Below are positions 1-11,882 of a stretch of 64,000 nt of DNA, piece by piece; position 1 is the first letter of the stretch; every line of letters starts with the position of its first letter. The translations under genes were made by a program, and so were the position numbers. The notes below the pieces were generated by a model. The model ran no database searches, was not told the origin of the DNA, and saw nothing but the letters and a program-made list of their open reading frames with translations. Source of the DNA: Adineta ricciae (lineage: Eukaryota; Rotifera; Eurotatoria; Adinetida; Adinetidae); the NCBI GenBank assembly GCA_905250025.1, contig CAJNOJ010000411.1, positions 1 to 64,000 of the forward strand. The letters are read 5' to 3'.

Positions 1-3000
1 AACTGTAACTACACTGCGCTGGTTTGCATTCTTGATAATAGTTCTCATACGTGACAGAAACATTCCATTGTTCGATCATCAAGTGCTGTAAGAGTTCATC
101 GACGGTTGAGTTGACACGATACTTACTTGCTAAAGATGAATTGAGATTAGCGATTGGAAACGGTGCAGGATATGATAAGTAAGACTGAATAGAATCCGTG
201 CAGTTTTTGTCATAGAAACATTCGAGTGTTGATTGTAGTAAAGCTTCCACAATATAACAACCAAATAAAAAACCTGGCACTTCAAATAATATTTCATATG
301 TCTGTACATCATAAATGTATGCCCGCTCAGTGCACAACGGCGAAAGAGAGCAATCACATTGATCATATATTTTTGGTCCAACTTCAATATTAGTGTCGGT
401 ATTGATCTGAAAATTGTAATTCGATAAAATTCCGGTTACGATAGAATTACCGTGAATCATTTGCCGAATCAACGACAAAGATGACACCAAGTTACTGATT
501 GTGAACAGCTTCAGTTGTTCAATTGCTGCTTGTGCGTCTGATTGAAGTAAATAATACGATGTTATGGATCCACTTGTGTATGGACTCGCATAAAATACAT
601 TGAATCGATTGGATAGAGTTAAATTGACTATCTCACAGACTTTGTCTAACATAAAAAACACGTTCGGTGCTTCGACCATGAAATCATCAGTCGATAGATA
701 ATCTTTACGACTGTTATAAACGTAATCAATCCAGTTCTGAGTTATAAAAACGCTCGAACAAACTTGATGTAGTGTGTAGTTCACATGAACTATGTTTTTG
801 TAGTCAATCGAGATTTGGGTACATGGACATGTTAGTGTTTGAGAATACGTAGCATTCAATTGGACGTAGTCAGCGAACGATGGTGATTTGGCAATAACTG
901 TTTTGCGAATGGTTATGAGAGAGTTGTACAAGAGAAGAATGGAGAAGAAAGAACTGAAGAGAAAGATGAATAATCTTGTCGAAATGAATTGATTTCGAAG
1001 TTGATGCTGATCGGTAGAAGGTGGAATCGACGGGAAAACATTGAAATTATGTATGTAGTATTTCATTGTTGTCCACAAGGCAATAGTTCGTTCGCGCATA
1101 CTTAGCACTATAAAATACGAGAATACGTCTCTTGAAAGGTTCGGAGTTTACTTGAACTCATTACTTACCAATAACCGGTCTTTCTGACTCTTTTTTCTTT
1201 CGAACAAAATTTATCAATTGTGGTGTCAGAAGTTTCAGAGTCGTACTTAAACCACCAACGAGACTGATCAGTGTTGTCAGTATATAAATCGCATCGTTCC
1301 GTGCTTCATAACTGTAACTACACTGCGCTGGTTTGCATTCTTGATAATAGTTCTCATACGTGACAGAAACATTCCATTGTTCGATCATCAAGTGCTGTAA
1401 GAGTTCATCGACGGTTGAGTTGACACGATAGTTACTTGCTAAAGATGAATTTAGATTAGCGATTAGAAACGGTGCAGGATATGATAAGTAAGACTGAATA
1501 GAGTCCGTGCAGTTTTTGTCATAGAAACATTCGAGTGTTGATTGTAGTAAAGCTTCAACTGCATAACATCCTGTATATATTCCTGGTAGAGCGAATACGG
1601 GCGACGCGTACGGATAATTGTAAAAACATGATTGTTCGGCACATGTCCCCGATGTAGCACACGAGCATCCATCGTACTCTAAAGCAGCTGAGTCTGTAGT
1701 TGTACTTCCACGCAGTATTCTAAATACGTAGTTAGTCATGCGCGCAGAGAATAAACTGTTACTTTGAGTTGTTTGGCGAATGATGAAAAACGATAGCAAA
1801 AATCTATTGATCATCGATGATTGAAATTGCTCGACTGATGCTTTCACTTTCAAGGGAAATACGCTGAATGATGTGAGATATGTATCCACGTATTGATTGG
1901 AATAAAACTCAGTCAAGCTTTGGGAGATTGTTTCATCCGGCAATTTGCAGAAATTATTTAAAACTTGAAACATGTATGGAGCTGTAGCTCGGAAATCATC
2001 GTAGTAAACGTCTATGCTGGAACCGGACAATTCAATGTAATCAATCCAGTTCTGAGTTATAAAAACACTCGAACAAACTTGATGTAGTGTGTAGTTCACA
2101 CGAACTATGTTTTTGTAGTCAATCGAGATTTGGGTACATGGACATGTTAGTGTTTGAGAATACGTAGCATTCAATTGGACGTAGTCGGTGAACGATGGCG
2201 ATTTGACAATAACTGTTTTACGAATGGTTATGAGAGAGTTGTACAAGAGAAGAATGGAGAAGAAAGAACTGAAGAGAAAGATGAATAATCTTGTTGAAAT
2301 GAATTGATTTCGAAGTTGATGCTGATCGGTAGAAGGTGGAATCGACGGGAAAAGATTGAAATTATGTATGTAGTATTTCATTGTTGTCCGCAAGATAGCT
2401 ATCCGTTCATGAATGCTTAACACTAAAATAAGAAAACAAAACACTACTGGCTCAGGATATCCACGAAAAGACCATCGGTCCTACGCGGTAGCTCTACTTT
2501 CAAGATAGCACATGGAACCTAAAATTCTCTCATTTTCTCTTACCAACGGCTGGTCTGTCTTCTTCCTTTTTTCTTCGAATGAAATTCACCAACAATGGTA
2601 CCACTACTTTTAGAGCTGTGACTAAACCGCCAAGTAATCCAATCAGCGTTGTCACGACAAAAACTGCATCATTTCGTGTTTCAGAAATGTGGCTACATTC
2701 GACAGGCTTGCATTGTTCGTAATAGTTTTCATACATAAGAGAAACATCCCATTGCTCGATCATTAAACGCTGCAAAAGTTCATCGACAGTTGAGTTCGCA
2801 AGGTAGTTACTTGAGATGGATGGATCTAAGGGTGTAACAGGAACGACTGGGAATAAATGAGCTTGAATGGAATCGATGCAGTTTCGATCATAGAAGCATT
2901 GAAGGGTTGATTGCAGTAGTGCCTCAACCGTAGAACATCCAATGTAAAACTTCGGCACTCTGAACGATATAGAACCATTTTCAGCATTGTAAATAATCGA

Positions 3001-3789
3001 CTCTCGCACACATGTTGCCGACGACGCACAGCTACAATTATCATATACGCGCAAAGTCATGTACAAGTATCTAGAGCGAGTATCCAAGCGGAAGATATAC
3101 GCCATCGTTCCGGTTGAATACAAAGCATTGCCTTGTGTTGTTTCTCGAATCATAGATAAGGACGACCAGAAGCCACGAACGATTGACGAATGCAATCGAT
3201 TGATTAAATCTTGAATTTGTAATTCAAGCGCATTATATGGTATGACGGATGTACTAATAAATTGATTTAAATAAAATACATTTATATCCCCGATGATCGT
3301 TTCATCTAGCAGCTCACAGATACTTTTCAAAGCTTGAAATGCATATGTACCGATGCTTCGAAAATCGAAGTAGAAAAGACTCACAGAGCTATTTGTATTC
3401 TCAGTGTGGATGCTATTTATCCAGTTCTGAGTTATAAAAACACTCGAACAAACTTGATGTAGTGTGTAGTTCACACGAACTATGTTTTTGTAGTCAATCG
3501 AGATTTGGGTACATGGACATGTTAGTGTTTGAGAATACGTAGCATTCAATTGGACGTAGTCGGTGAACGATGGCGATTTGACAATAACTGTTTTACGAAT
3601 GGTTATGAGAGAGTTGTACAAGAGAAGAATGGAGAAGAAAGAACTGAAGAGAAAGATGAATAATCTTGTTGAAATGAATTGATTTCGAAGTTGATGCTGA
3701 TCGGTAGAAGGTGGAATCGACGGGAAAAGATTAAAATGTTGAATAACATATTTTAGCTTTCTCCACAGTTTAAGAATCTGTCTTAACAT
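1..3789 (-). CDS. Three-unit repeat membrane protein (TM-ectodomain-TM x3), 3' end off window
   Basis: Proposed exons 3789-2544, 2422-1169 and 1107-<1, with introns 2543-2423 (121 bp) and 1168-1108 (61 bp). Both introns are GT-AG and phase 1. Each exon encodes one unit of about 410 aa: a short cytosolic lead, a hydrophobic segment (LFIFLFSSFFSILLL type), a Cys-rich ectodomain with N-glycosylation sequons, and a second hydrophobic segment followed by a basic tail (RRKK). The similarity between units 2 and 3 starts exactly at the splice acceptors, and both joins give a matching linker (VLS-x-x-ER). This supports one gene with at least 1202 residues and six membrane spans here. I recognise the unit as a type common in bdelloids but know no function. 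The alternative is three separate genes with their own ATGs; RNA would decide. Confidence 0.72.
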
Positions 3790-4205
3790 TACTTAAACAA
3801 AAATGAAATGAAATGTATTTCTATTTACATGTCGGAAATACTCGTTTTCTCTATGCTTCTATACACATTTCATTAAAACGTAATGGTGAAAAGAAAAAAC
3901 TCATTTTTTTCTCAAGTGTCCGACTTATGTGCAGCTCCGTTTTTTTAGTGAGAGTTGCTGAAGGGTGGTTGGCGTTTTTTATAGTGTAATTTCAAAGAAA
4001 AACTCATTTTTCCAAACACTCAAACAATTATAGGAGAAGTGTTATGCACTTTTTTGGCTTTACAGTATGTACGTTTCGAGTCTTTGATGCAATTTTGTAG
4101 AAGTAATAGATACTTATTATTATTAAGAGCATGTGACTCGTATGCAAAGAAGAACAAATTTATTCTTTCTGTTTGTAATATAAATGAAGATAATAATCCA
4201 AGCGG
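3790..4205. other. Intergenic, AT-rich
   Basis: This stretch lies upstream of the minus-strand repeat gene, so its promoter is probably here. I see only T-rich runs and no gene. Confidence 0.4.
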
Positions 4206-4663
4206 TTGTCATTGATAATATTCATAAGTCGAGCAAACGAAAAAAATAATGATGGTTCTCTTTTCAACACAACAAAATTTTCCTTTTACTTTCTTGTAGT
4301 TATTCTTAGTATACTACGTCGTTTCATATTAGAAACTTTTACACTATCGAAATGGTTAGCTGATTCAGGTCCCAATGTTATTTTAATCATCGATGACGAT
4401 ACGAGCTGGAGTAATCTAGGGACGAATTGGCCCAATACACGTGATACACCATTTCTTTATCACTTAGCCTCGATAAGTCTTCGTTTAACGTATTATCATA
4501 GTGGAGCTTCGGTTTCCAGTGTAAGTCGAGCGACTCTGTTAACTGACCGATTACCGTTACGAACGGATGTTTGGCAAAACTTGGCTGCTTCGACTCTTCG
4601 AGGATTGCCGACCAATGAAACTGTTCTATCCGAGTATCCCAAAACCCTGCTTGCGTTCTGAAC
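4206..4663 (+). pseudogene. Arylsulfatase N-terminal fragment, inactive
   Basis: The frame resembles the N-terminal part of arylsulfatases: a PNV-hydrophobic-DDD metal-binding start, then NWPNTRDTP, then FHSGAS-like and RATLLTDRL-like blocks. In the active-site motif C-x-P-S-R, which carries the Cys converted to formylglycine, the sequence reads S-S-V-S-R: Cys is replaced by Ser and Pro by Val. The frame stops at 4661, after roughly the first quarter of a normal sulfatase of about 500 aa. The next bases are GPCR-like, so the rest of the gene is absent. The listed frame opens with TTG, not ATG. I call it a truncated relic. Confidence 0.7.
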
Positions 4664-5455
4664 TTTATACTTCTAAACCGACGACAGTTTCGTACAGTAT
4701 CTTGCTGCAAGTGTAAGTTCACACTTAGAATTGACCTCATTACACATACGTTTTGCTGTAATTTAGATTTCACTGGTGTATCGCTAGCAATGGCAATCTA
4801 CTTGCGATTCGATATTTTCTCATACTTGTACTAAGTCCTCTTAGTCCAACCCAACAACAACAAATGTTAGCTTTTGCAAAGTTCACATTTACGTACTTTA
4901 GACGTTGACGATGATGTACCAGTGGTACCTGACAGTGGTGTGCGTTGATCGGTATATGTCAACAACAATCAATAATTGAATCAGAGAATTTGCAACAGTT
5001 CACACTGCGTATTATGTCAAAGGCAATAAGTATGTTGTTATATCTGTCGCCAATACAGCACTCATCTTTACTTGCTATGTACTTATAGCAGGTGAGATTC
5101 TACCCATTTCAATCATACTCGTTTGTGTCCTGCTTATTCAGGGAAACCCTCGAATCAAAACGAGAACGCCGTCATCAACTTGCGAACAACATTCGTGATG
5201 AAGTGAATACTGTGGAACGGAAACGAGATCATCATGCTTCTTCTTCAGATAGCTGTTTACATAGCAACTCAAACATCCTATATATTGACCTATTTCTGCA
5301 CGACTGCAACATTTTAGGTTACAGATAAATCCGCCGACCGAGCAGCGATCGAACAGTTTGTTAATTTTATGGCTGAACTCACAATTAACTTTCTATCTGT
5401 TGCATCATTCTGGTTATATACAATGGCTCGCAAACATTTCGTCACGAACTGAAAA
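4664..5455 (+). pseudogene. Rhodopsin-type GPCR relic, paralogue of the 10.1 kb gene
   Basis: The stretch aligns along its length with the intact GPCR at 10066-11089. It keeps the same intron position (donor near 4716, acceptor near 4769), the TM3 region with a DR motif near 4940, the RRHQLA loop near 5173 and the TM7 end reading WLYTMA near 5415. Frameshifts and stops break it between these blocks; for example the frame at 5092-5328 changes from the TM5 frame. It is therefore a decayed duplicate, and it directly abuts the sulfatase relic. Confidence 0.75.
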
Positions 5456-6182
5456 AGTTATTCTCTCCTTTTATACCAAGTCGATGGAGGAACGATAGAA
5501 CCCGAATTCATCCATCGATGGACCTGACATTAACTCACATAAATATCCATACAGTCGTTGGACTTGCTCGATCATAATTCGAATTTTTAGTGACAAAAAC
5601 TTACTAGATTTCGATCGAGGCTGTCGAGGACTTGCAATGCTTTTTAAGCATACGAATAGATAAAAATTAATCAACAAAGTGTTTGTTGAATGGGAGCGTG
5701 AATTATATGCATAGTGTTTTGCATTAATACGCTTGATGGCGCGCCGTCATCAATCAAATGTGTATTGGCTCGATACCAATAGAAATTTATCGATTGATCA
5801 TATTCTACACAGATAACGTTATCAATTGCCGATTTCTAGATAAGCGAGCTTTCTGCTTGAACTGTAATGGTCTTTCACGACTCAGTCGATCATTTTCTCT
5901 AATAAGCGATATCAAACATTCCATATAACTGTACGAGCGAACTCTACTTCTCATTAGTGTCACACTATAAACCTACATAGCCCTTTTGGGTAATACACCA
6001 TGCTAAAAGAAAAAGCGCGTGTAAGTTTTTCTTTTCTTGTTCTGCTTCTTCCATGTATGGTATTGTCGTGAGCACATGACTCATGCGCATATGCTATTGA
6101 TAAACAGAACGCGTTGCTTTCGCCATAGTATTTATGATGAGTGCATCTACTAATCGTTACTGTCGAATTTCTTGATTCTTAT
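5456..6182. other. Intergenic
   Basis: No supported gene. Short open frames on both strands have no recognisable motif. The right part is presumably the promoter of the F-box gene. Confidence 0.4.
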
Positions 6183-7838
6183 ATGAAGATGCCTGCTCCT
6201 CAATTACTTCTTGATCAATTTCCAGTGGAAATTATTTTCAACGTATTCTCTTATTTATCTGCCAGTGATATTCTCCGATCATTTCATGATTTCAGTCGAT
6301 ATCTAAGACAATGCATTCGAAGTTATGATCAGTTCAAAGTCAACTTCAAATCAATATCCAAGCGTGACTTTGATTTCATCTGGCATGTTCTTCGTCCTGA
6401 TCAAATTCTTACGTTGACATTTTCGGACGATGAAGAAACACCAGGTCAAATCGATTACTTCTTCACACTTTTCCCCGCCTTCGATCAAACTTTTACTCGA
6501 CTTGAACATCTTCAGCTGCACAATCCAGATAAACTTTCGCACTGGCCACAATTGAAATGTCTTCACACTCTCACAGTTGACTTCAAACGCTGGCCACGTT
6601 ATTCTTTCGACTATGAACAATTGAAACAATTCGAAAATAATCTCATCAACATCTTTCGCATACCCACTTTGCAAACGCTTACTGTAAACAATGAACTATT
6701 AAACATTGATTGCAATTTCCACGTTTTACCCGTGGCTGAACAACTTCATCAATTCAAAGTCCTCATCCGATCCATCGATCTTCTTCCGACTATTTTCAAC
6801 TCCACACCAAATATCCATCGACTTAACCTTATCTTAAAGTCAAGATCGATTGAAAATGATTGCATATCACACTTCGACGCGCCTCAATCATTAACTCACT
6901 TGACCATTCGAGTAGCATATGGTCTATGTGAGGAAATCAAGAAAATTATCGAAGCATGCAAAAGCTTAACTCACTTGAATATTCATGTTGAACGATTTCA
7001 GAAAGACATTGATCAATGGACGGATGGTAATTGGTGGGAGAGAGTGATCGAAGAGAAGTTATGCAAATTGAAAGTGTTTTGCTTGAAAATCGATGTTCCC
7101 GATTGGTTTGATAAAATACTTCTGCAACAACGCCTTGCAGGTTTTCAAACAGAATTTTGGGAGAATCTTTCCTCGTTCACTATTGAAATCAAACCATATG
7201 ATGAAACCGCGGCAACTATTTCAAAACAGCGGATTGTATCCATCCATTTGCCAATTGCCGAAACATCGAATAAACCGTTACCTGACTTTCCCAATGTGGA
7301 AACTTTACGATTAGAAAATAAGGATGACCTTTCAAGACATTACATTGTGTCAGACATCGCAGAACTGAAACAAAGCATAAATGGCTTATCTCGATTAAAG
7401 CACCTACAATTGGACAAGCTATGTTCAATAACACCATCTGTACTGAATGAACTCTTGAGTATTGCCCCACAACTGACGCGTTTAACAATTTCATCCGCGA
7501 AAGATGATATAAATCAACTAATTCAATCAACTTATCTACAGATCCGTTGGCTAGATATGAAACAGGAATACGTATTCAGTAAATTCCGAGCTAAATTTTG
7601 CTCTGCTTTTCCTAATCTTCAACATCTACTCAACTGCCGTGTGTATACCGAAGAGGATTTAGCAATACTAGTTGAAAATTTCAAACACCTTCAAAGTATT
7701 ACTGTTCACAACGTCACGTATTATTACGATAGCGATGAAGAGTTTGAACAATGGTTGACGAAGCATACTCCTCTCCGAGACTTTACATTCAAATTGATTC
7801 ATCCACGTCTTGTACATTTATGGATCGGTAACAGATAA
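6183..7838 (+). CDS. F-box / leucine-rich-repeat protein
   Basis: The product is 551 aa from the ATG at 6183; the open frame reaches back to a GTG at 6141, but no ATG precedes. Residues about 6-45 form an F-box (LLDQFPVEIIFNVFSYLS then SDILRSFHD), the Skp1-binding motif of SCF ubiquitin ligases. The rest holds irregular leucine-rich repeats (LTHLTIR, LTHLNIHVE, LKHLQLDKL, LTRLTIS patterns) likely to form the substrate-binding solenoid. No membrane segments are seen and it is a single exon. A poly(A) signal AATAAA follows at about 7892. Such F-box/LRR genes are strongly expanded in bdelloids; the substrate is unknown. Confidence 0.85.
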   Translation: MKMPAPQLLLDQFPVEIIFNVFSYLSASDILRSFHDFSRYLRQCIRSYDQFKVNFKSISKRDFDFIWHVLRPDQILTLTFSDDEETPGQIDYFFTLFPAFDQTFTRLEHLQLHNPDKLSHWPQLKCLHTLTVDFKRWPRYSFDYEQLKQFENNLINIFRIPTLQTLTVNNELLNIDCNFHVLPVAEQLHQFKVLIRSIDLLPTIFNSTPNIHRLNLILKSRSIENDCISHFDAPQSLTHLTIRVAYGLCEEIKKIIEACKSLTHLNIHVERFQKDIDQWTDGNWWERVIEEKLCKLKVFCLKIDVPDWFDKILLQQRLAGFQTEFWENLSSFTIEIKPYDETAATISKQRIVSIHLPIAETSNKPLPDFPNVETLRLENKDDLSRHYIVSDIAELKQSINGLSRLKHLQLDKLCSITPSVLNELLSIAPQLTRLTISSAKDDINQLIQSTYLQIRWLDMKQEYVFSKFRAKFCSAFPNLQHLLNCRVYTEEDLAILVENFKHLQSITVHNVTYYYDSDEEFEQWLTKHTPLRDFTFKLIHPRLVHLWIGNR

Positions 7839-8212
7839 TGAAATTTTCATTTTCAACGATAGCAAGCTTTTGTAATTCTATTTTCTGCTGAAATAAAACA
7901 ATAGCAAAAAATGATTCAGATTCCTCATTTCAGTTCTTAGGTTGATACTGGTGCAAGATAATTACCATTTGGTTCAGAACTAATTCATTCCTATCTCGAC
8001 AACGATGTGTAAGAGGTTGAAGGACAATCTTTTTTCTTTGTCTAAGATAATATTACTCATCTGTTGTCTCATGCTGCTACATTATATATAATGTGCAAGA
8101 TTTACTTGCTAGACGATTTTAACTCGAAGTATAAGTAAAGTGTACAATACTGAAAACCAGTGAGCTTCAATTTCTATTGTCAATTCAAACATTCAAATTT
8201 CATTTAACATTT
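7839..8212. other. Intergenic with AATAAA signal
   Basis: It holds the AATAAA of the F-box gene near 7892. Nothing else is recognisable. Confidence 0.4.
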
Positions 8213-8552
8213 ATGGTAGTGGCTATCTTTCTGTCATTAACGTTCATTGTTGTTGTTACACAAGGAAAGTCAGCAAGTATTTCACCAGCTGTCGACTATC
8301 ATCTACCAGGTAAACATCGCCAAGACTATCTACGCTCACAAACATATTTGACTGTTCTATCTAGATTGGGCAGATACTGGCAGCATGAATTATGCACGAG
8401 CACTACATACAGCAACTGTTCTAGAAGATGGCTCGGTTTTAGTGACTGGCGGATCTTATCTAAAGACTGACTTAAATTCCGCTGAACTGTATGATCCGAC
8501 GACAGGTGCCAATGTGCGGAAGAATCGACAGCAACTCTATTTATCTAAATAG
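8213..8552 (+). CDS. Short secreted kelch-motif protein, probably truncated
   Basis: Exons 8213-8309 and 8365-8552 (intron 8310-8364, GT-AG, phase 1) give 94 aa. The N-terminus is hydrophobic (MVVAIFLSLTFIVVV), a likely signal peptide or anchor. Exon 2 encodes one clear kelch repeat: GSMNYAR, then LEDGSVLVTGG, then SAELYDPTTG. Kelch propellers need five to seven blades, so one repeat cannot make one. Either the gene was cut short at about 8520 or this is a remnant that still keeps an open frame. Its neighbours are unrelated. Confidence 0.55.
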
Positions 8553-8928
8553 TGCTGAGTTGTTATAATTATTTTAAATCAATAAATTGAAAAAAACAAT
8601 TTTTTTCATCTTCAAATGTCTTTGTTAGACGGAAAGATGGAATAAATGAATATCTCTTTTTCATTCATATTTCACGCATCACTTTCAACATGAAGTAATT
8701 GCTTATTGGCAAGTAGAATAACACGCGCGTCTTTACATTCGAGATGAGCATGTGTTAAACTCTATGTACCGTATCTAGCAAATATCAAACGATGTTTATA
8801 ATGCCACGAACGTGCTCTGTACGAGAGTAACAGTAGAACACAATCATCTTTATTTCGACATTATCGAAGGAAGAGATCAGAATCATACGAGAGAAGAAAG
8901 AAGTGTAACCTGATAGAAATCTTCAAGA
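8553..8928. other. Intergenic with AATAAA signal
   Basis: An AATAAA lies at 8581, just after the kelch stop. The rest is probably the promoter of the RidA-like gene. Confidence 0.4.
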
Positions 8929-9597
8929 ATGAAACTCGTTCCTGTCGTTTTACTTATTGTCGCCGGTGCAATTTTGAATACTGTAACGGCAGAGAAATCA
9001 TCAGAATCGACAACAGGAGAAACATCTCATCAACTTGATCTTCATAAGAAAATCATATCGATATCAGTAAGTGAATCGAACTAAGAAATCAACCGTTTTG
9101 CTGATGCTTTCGGTTTATAGAATGTTCCTATTACATCCACTTCTCCATACAATCCGGCTATTCAGTTTGGTCAGATTCTTTATCTGAGTGGACAACTTGG
9201 AAGAAACCATACAACAGGTCAATTGATATCGGATGATACTCAAAATCAAACTCATCAGGCACTGCATAATATACAAGATCTATTACATGCTGCAGGATCT
9301 GATATCACTAAATTATTGCAATGTCGTGTGTATCTAACCGATATAAACGACTATCAGGTGATGAATCAAGTTTATGCAGCGTTTTTCTCATCAACTGAAT
9401 TCTATCCAGCACGTGCAACTGTTGCAGTTACCGCTCTAGCATCCAACGCGAAAGTAGAAATCGAATGTACTGCTTTCGCGACACGATCTGCAAGTAGTGA
9501 GACGCATTCAACTGGTCATAAATGTTCGATGGTTTCATCGAATTTCATCGTGTTTGGTATTTCTTTCTATTTTATAGCACATCTTTTCGCTTTTTGA
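8929..9597 (+). CDS. Secreted RidA/YjgF/UK114-family protein
   Basis: Exons 8929-9066 and 9121-9597 (54-bp phase-0 intron) give 204 aa. Residues 1-21 are a signal peptide ending in TVTA. The RidA domain spans about residues 47-175: LYLSGQLG, then QTHQALHNIQDLLHAAG, CRVYLTDINDY, PARATVAV and VEIECTAFA. The Arg of PAR and the Glu of VEIE match the active-site Arg and Glu of imine deaminases that hydrolyse 2-aminoacrylate. The C-terminus ends in a hydrophobic stretch after a Ser-rich segment, suggesting GPI attachment or a membrane tail. RidA proteins are normally cytosolic or mitochondrial, so the secretory signals are unusual. Confidence 0.85.
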
Positions 9598-10065
9598 AAT
9601 GTTTACCCTTCCATCAGAATTTTTTCATATTAACGAATTTAGTGAGTTTCGGAAATATTGATAGAAATAAATGAGCTACTTACAGGAACAAGTATTAACT
9701 CATGCACCCACCTACTCACTTCTGTCTAAATCAGCTATTCATGTAAGTATATTGATGTGCTGTTGATACGAGCGGATTTAAAGAGAAAATCTCGTGTAAC
9801 ACGTAACTTTTAGTCGAATCACGCATAAGCAGTAAAAGAAACGCGCAATATAAATCATGCGAAAAAGAACGGTCTGGGAAGTTTTCTGGTGTGCAATTTC
9901 AAAAAGAATAGAACAAAGTAAAAAAACGCATATCGATGCATGAAAACACACAATCCATTTAAAGTTAAATCCAACATAATTTCTAGCCGCTGTACTTTCA
10001 ACAGAAGATATACTTTCATATTGAACACCACACTTTTATTAATAAAATACCTCATTGCTAATTAA
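9598..10065. other. Intergenic
   Basis: No gene is supported. A short open frame on the minus strand (9855-10055) is low-complexity hydrophobic and lacks any motif. Confidence 0.4.
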
Positions 10066-11089
10066 ATGTCATCACTAAATGACAAATTACTCTTCGCTCA
10101 ACAACAGCTTACTCAATATATATTTTCATCGTACCTCATTTTCGGTATGACAGGTTGTTCTCTCAATATCATACTACTTAGTCGACGGCGCTTTCAAACA
10201 GTATCTTGTTGTGTCTGTAAGTTTATATATCTTTCTGAGATATTCTTCTTGATATTATTATTGCTTAGATTTCATCATGTCATCGATAGCAATGTTAATT
10301 GCTCTACCCATGGGTGTTGGAACGTATGTATATGCACTTCGGCATGACGATCCATATACAACGAATCAAGCTTTCTGTAAGCTTCGCACCTATGCACTTC
10401 AATCTATGACAATGATATATCGATGGTGTATCACTGCTGCATGTGTCGATCGTTGCATGTTGATTTCAACCAATGTTCGACTAAGAAATTTCGCCTCCGT
10501 TCGTATTGCTCAGCGTGTCATTGTATTGATTGTCATCATCTGGTCGACTTTACCAATACAAGTTCTCGCACTAATCGATTTGAGGGATGATCGATGTGGC
10601 GTTTTATATAACTTGGGTTTATCGCTGTATTTCAGTTTTTATACAATAACAGCAGGAAGTATTCTTCCCGTCTCAATTATGATCATTTGTGCTGTGCTCA
10701 TCTTTCGAAATCTTGAGATGAGACGGCAACACCGTCATCAGCTTGCTGTTAATCAATATGATCGGTTAGATCGAAAACGTGATCGACAGGCTTTTATCAT
10801 GCTTTTATTTCAAGCAGTCGTATTTCTCATAACTCAGACACCGCTCATGCTCTTATTCTTTTGTAATGCTGCAATGATTCATGTCACGAATAAGTCAGCC
10901 GACCAAGTAGCAATTGAACGGTTTACGGCTTTTATGGCCGATATGATCTTATATCTTTTTCCTACTATATCATTCTATTTATATACAATGGCGTCACGTC
11001 AGTTCCGTCGCGAATTTATCGACTTATTCCGTTCTGCGATAAGACATCGATATCAAAACAATATCAACCAAGTGAACCCCGTATACTAA
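10066..11089 (+). CDS. Rhodopsin-like GPCR (orphan)
   Basis: Exons 10066-10216 and 10269-11089 (52-bp intron, phase 1) give 323 aa. Seven hydrophobic segments can be traced. TM3 ends in ACVDRC, a degenerate DRY motif. The third intracellular loop is basic (MRRQHRHQLA, DRKRDRQA). TM7 ends FYLYTMASRQFRREF in place of NPxxY plus helix 8. A plasma-membrane receptor coupling to G proteins is expected from the family; the ligand is unknown. A decayed copy sits at 4664-5455. The exon 1/2 junction falls right after TM1, at the same point in both copies. Confidence 0.85.
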
Positions 11090-11882
11090 ATAAAATACTA
11101 TAGGCATTCATGTATGTAATGATTTTTAGTTCTAACGAAATTGTTAATGATGCCAAAAAATATACTTTACAATCTCGAGATGGTCACAAAGTAGAAGTGT
11201 ACTTTCGCGAAATAAACTAACGACATATAACTCACGAAAGATATAATTTACACAGTTGTCTTCATTAATGACTATATCTGTAATAGTCCAACAAGTACAG
11301 GGAATGTCAGAATGAGTAACAAAGAGTTCGTAGCACTTCTACAGCATTAAGTCGGAATAATGCAATATTTAAATGCTAAAAGTACTCTCTCGTTGGCCGT
11401 TACCGATGTAGATGTATTCAATATCCACGTGTTTATTGCATGTGTAGAAATGTGTATCATTGAAATTGTTAGCGGAGTATAATCTACGTAAACTGTTCTA
11501 TTTCAAAATATTATTACATACTACAACTCAGTACATTTTATAAATAAATGCGCTACATTACAGGATAAAGAGGTGAAAAAGAACATATTAACGTTACGGT
11601 AAGCAAGGTATGGTTTTTTGGCTTTGACTCATATCTTATGCGCTATTTCATTTCATACAAGAAGAATAGAGATATATTCATACGATTGACGTCAATTGAT
11701 CAAAATAGGTCACTAATTGCGATAAAACGTTTTATAAAGTATGACTTATTTCACCAAATCGTCATTTTTAAAGACGCATATATCGCCAAAGAGTAGTATA
11801 AATGGTGAGGCCTCAGAACCTTAAAAAGCCATAAGAAAAAAGCACTCGACTATATATTAAGCCCATTGTATTACTGTATCAA
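11090..11882. other. Intergenic
   Basis: An AATAAA overlaps the GPCR stop (about 11089). The remainder is AT-rich and holds no recognisable gene; it is probably the promoter of the hydrolase gene. Confidence 0.4.
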
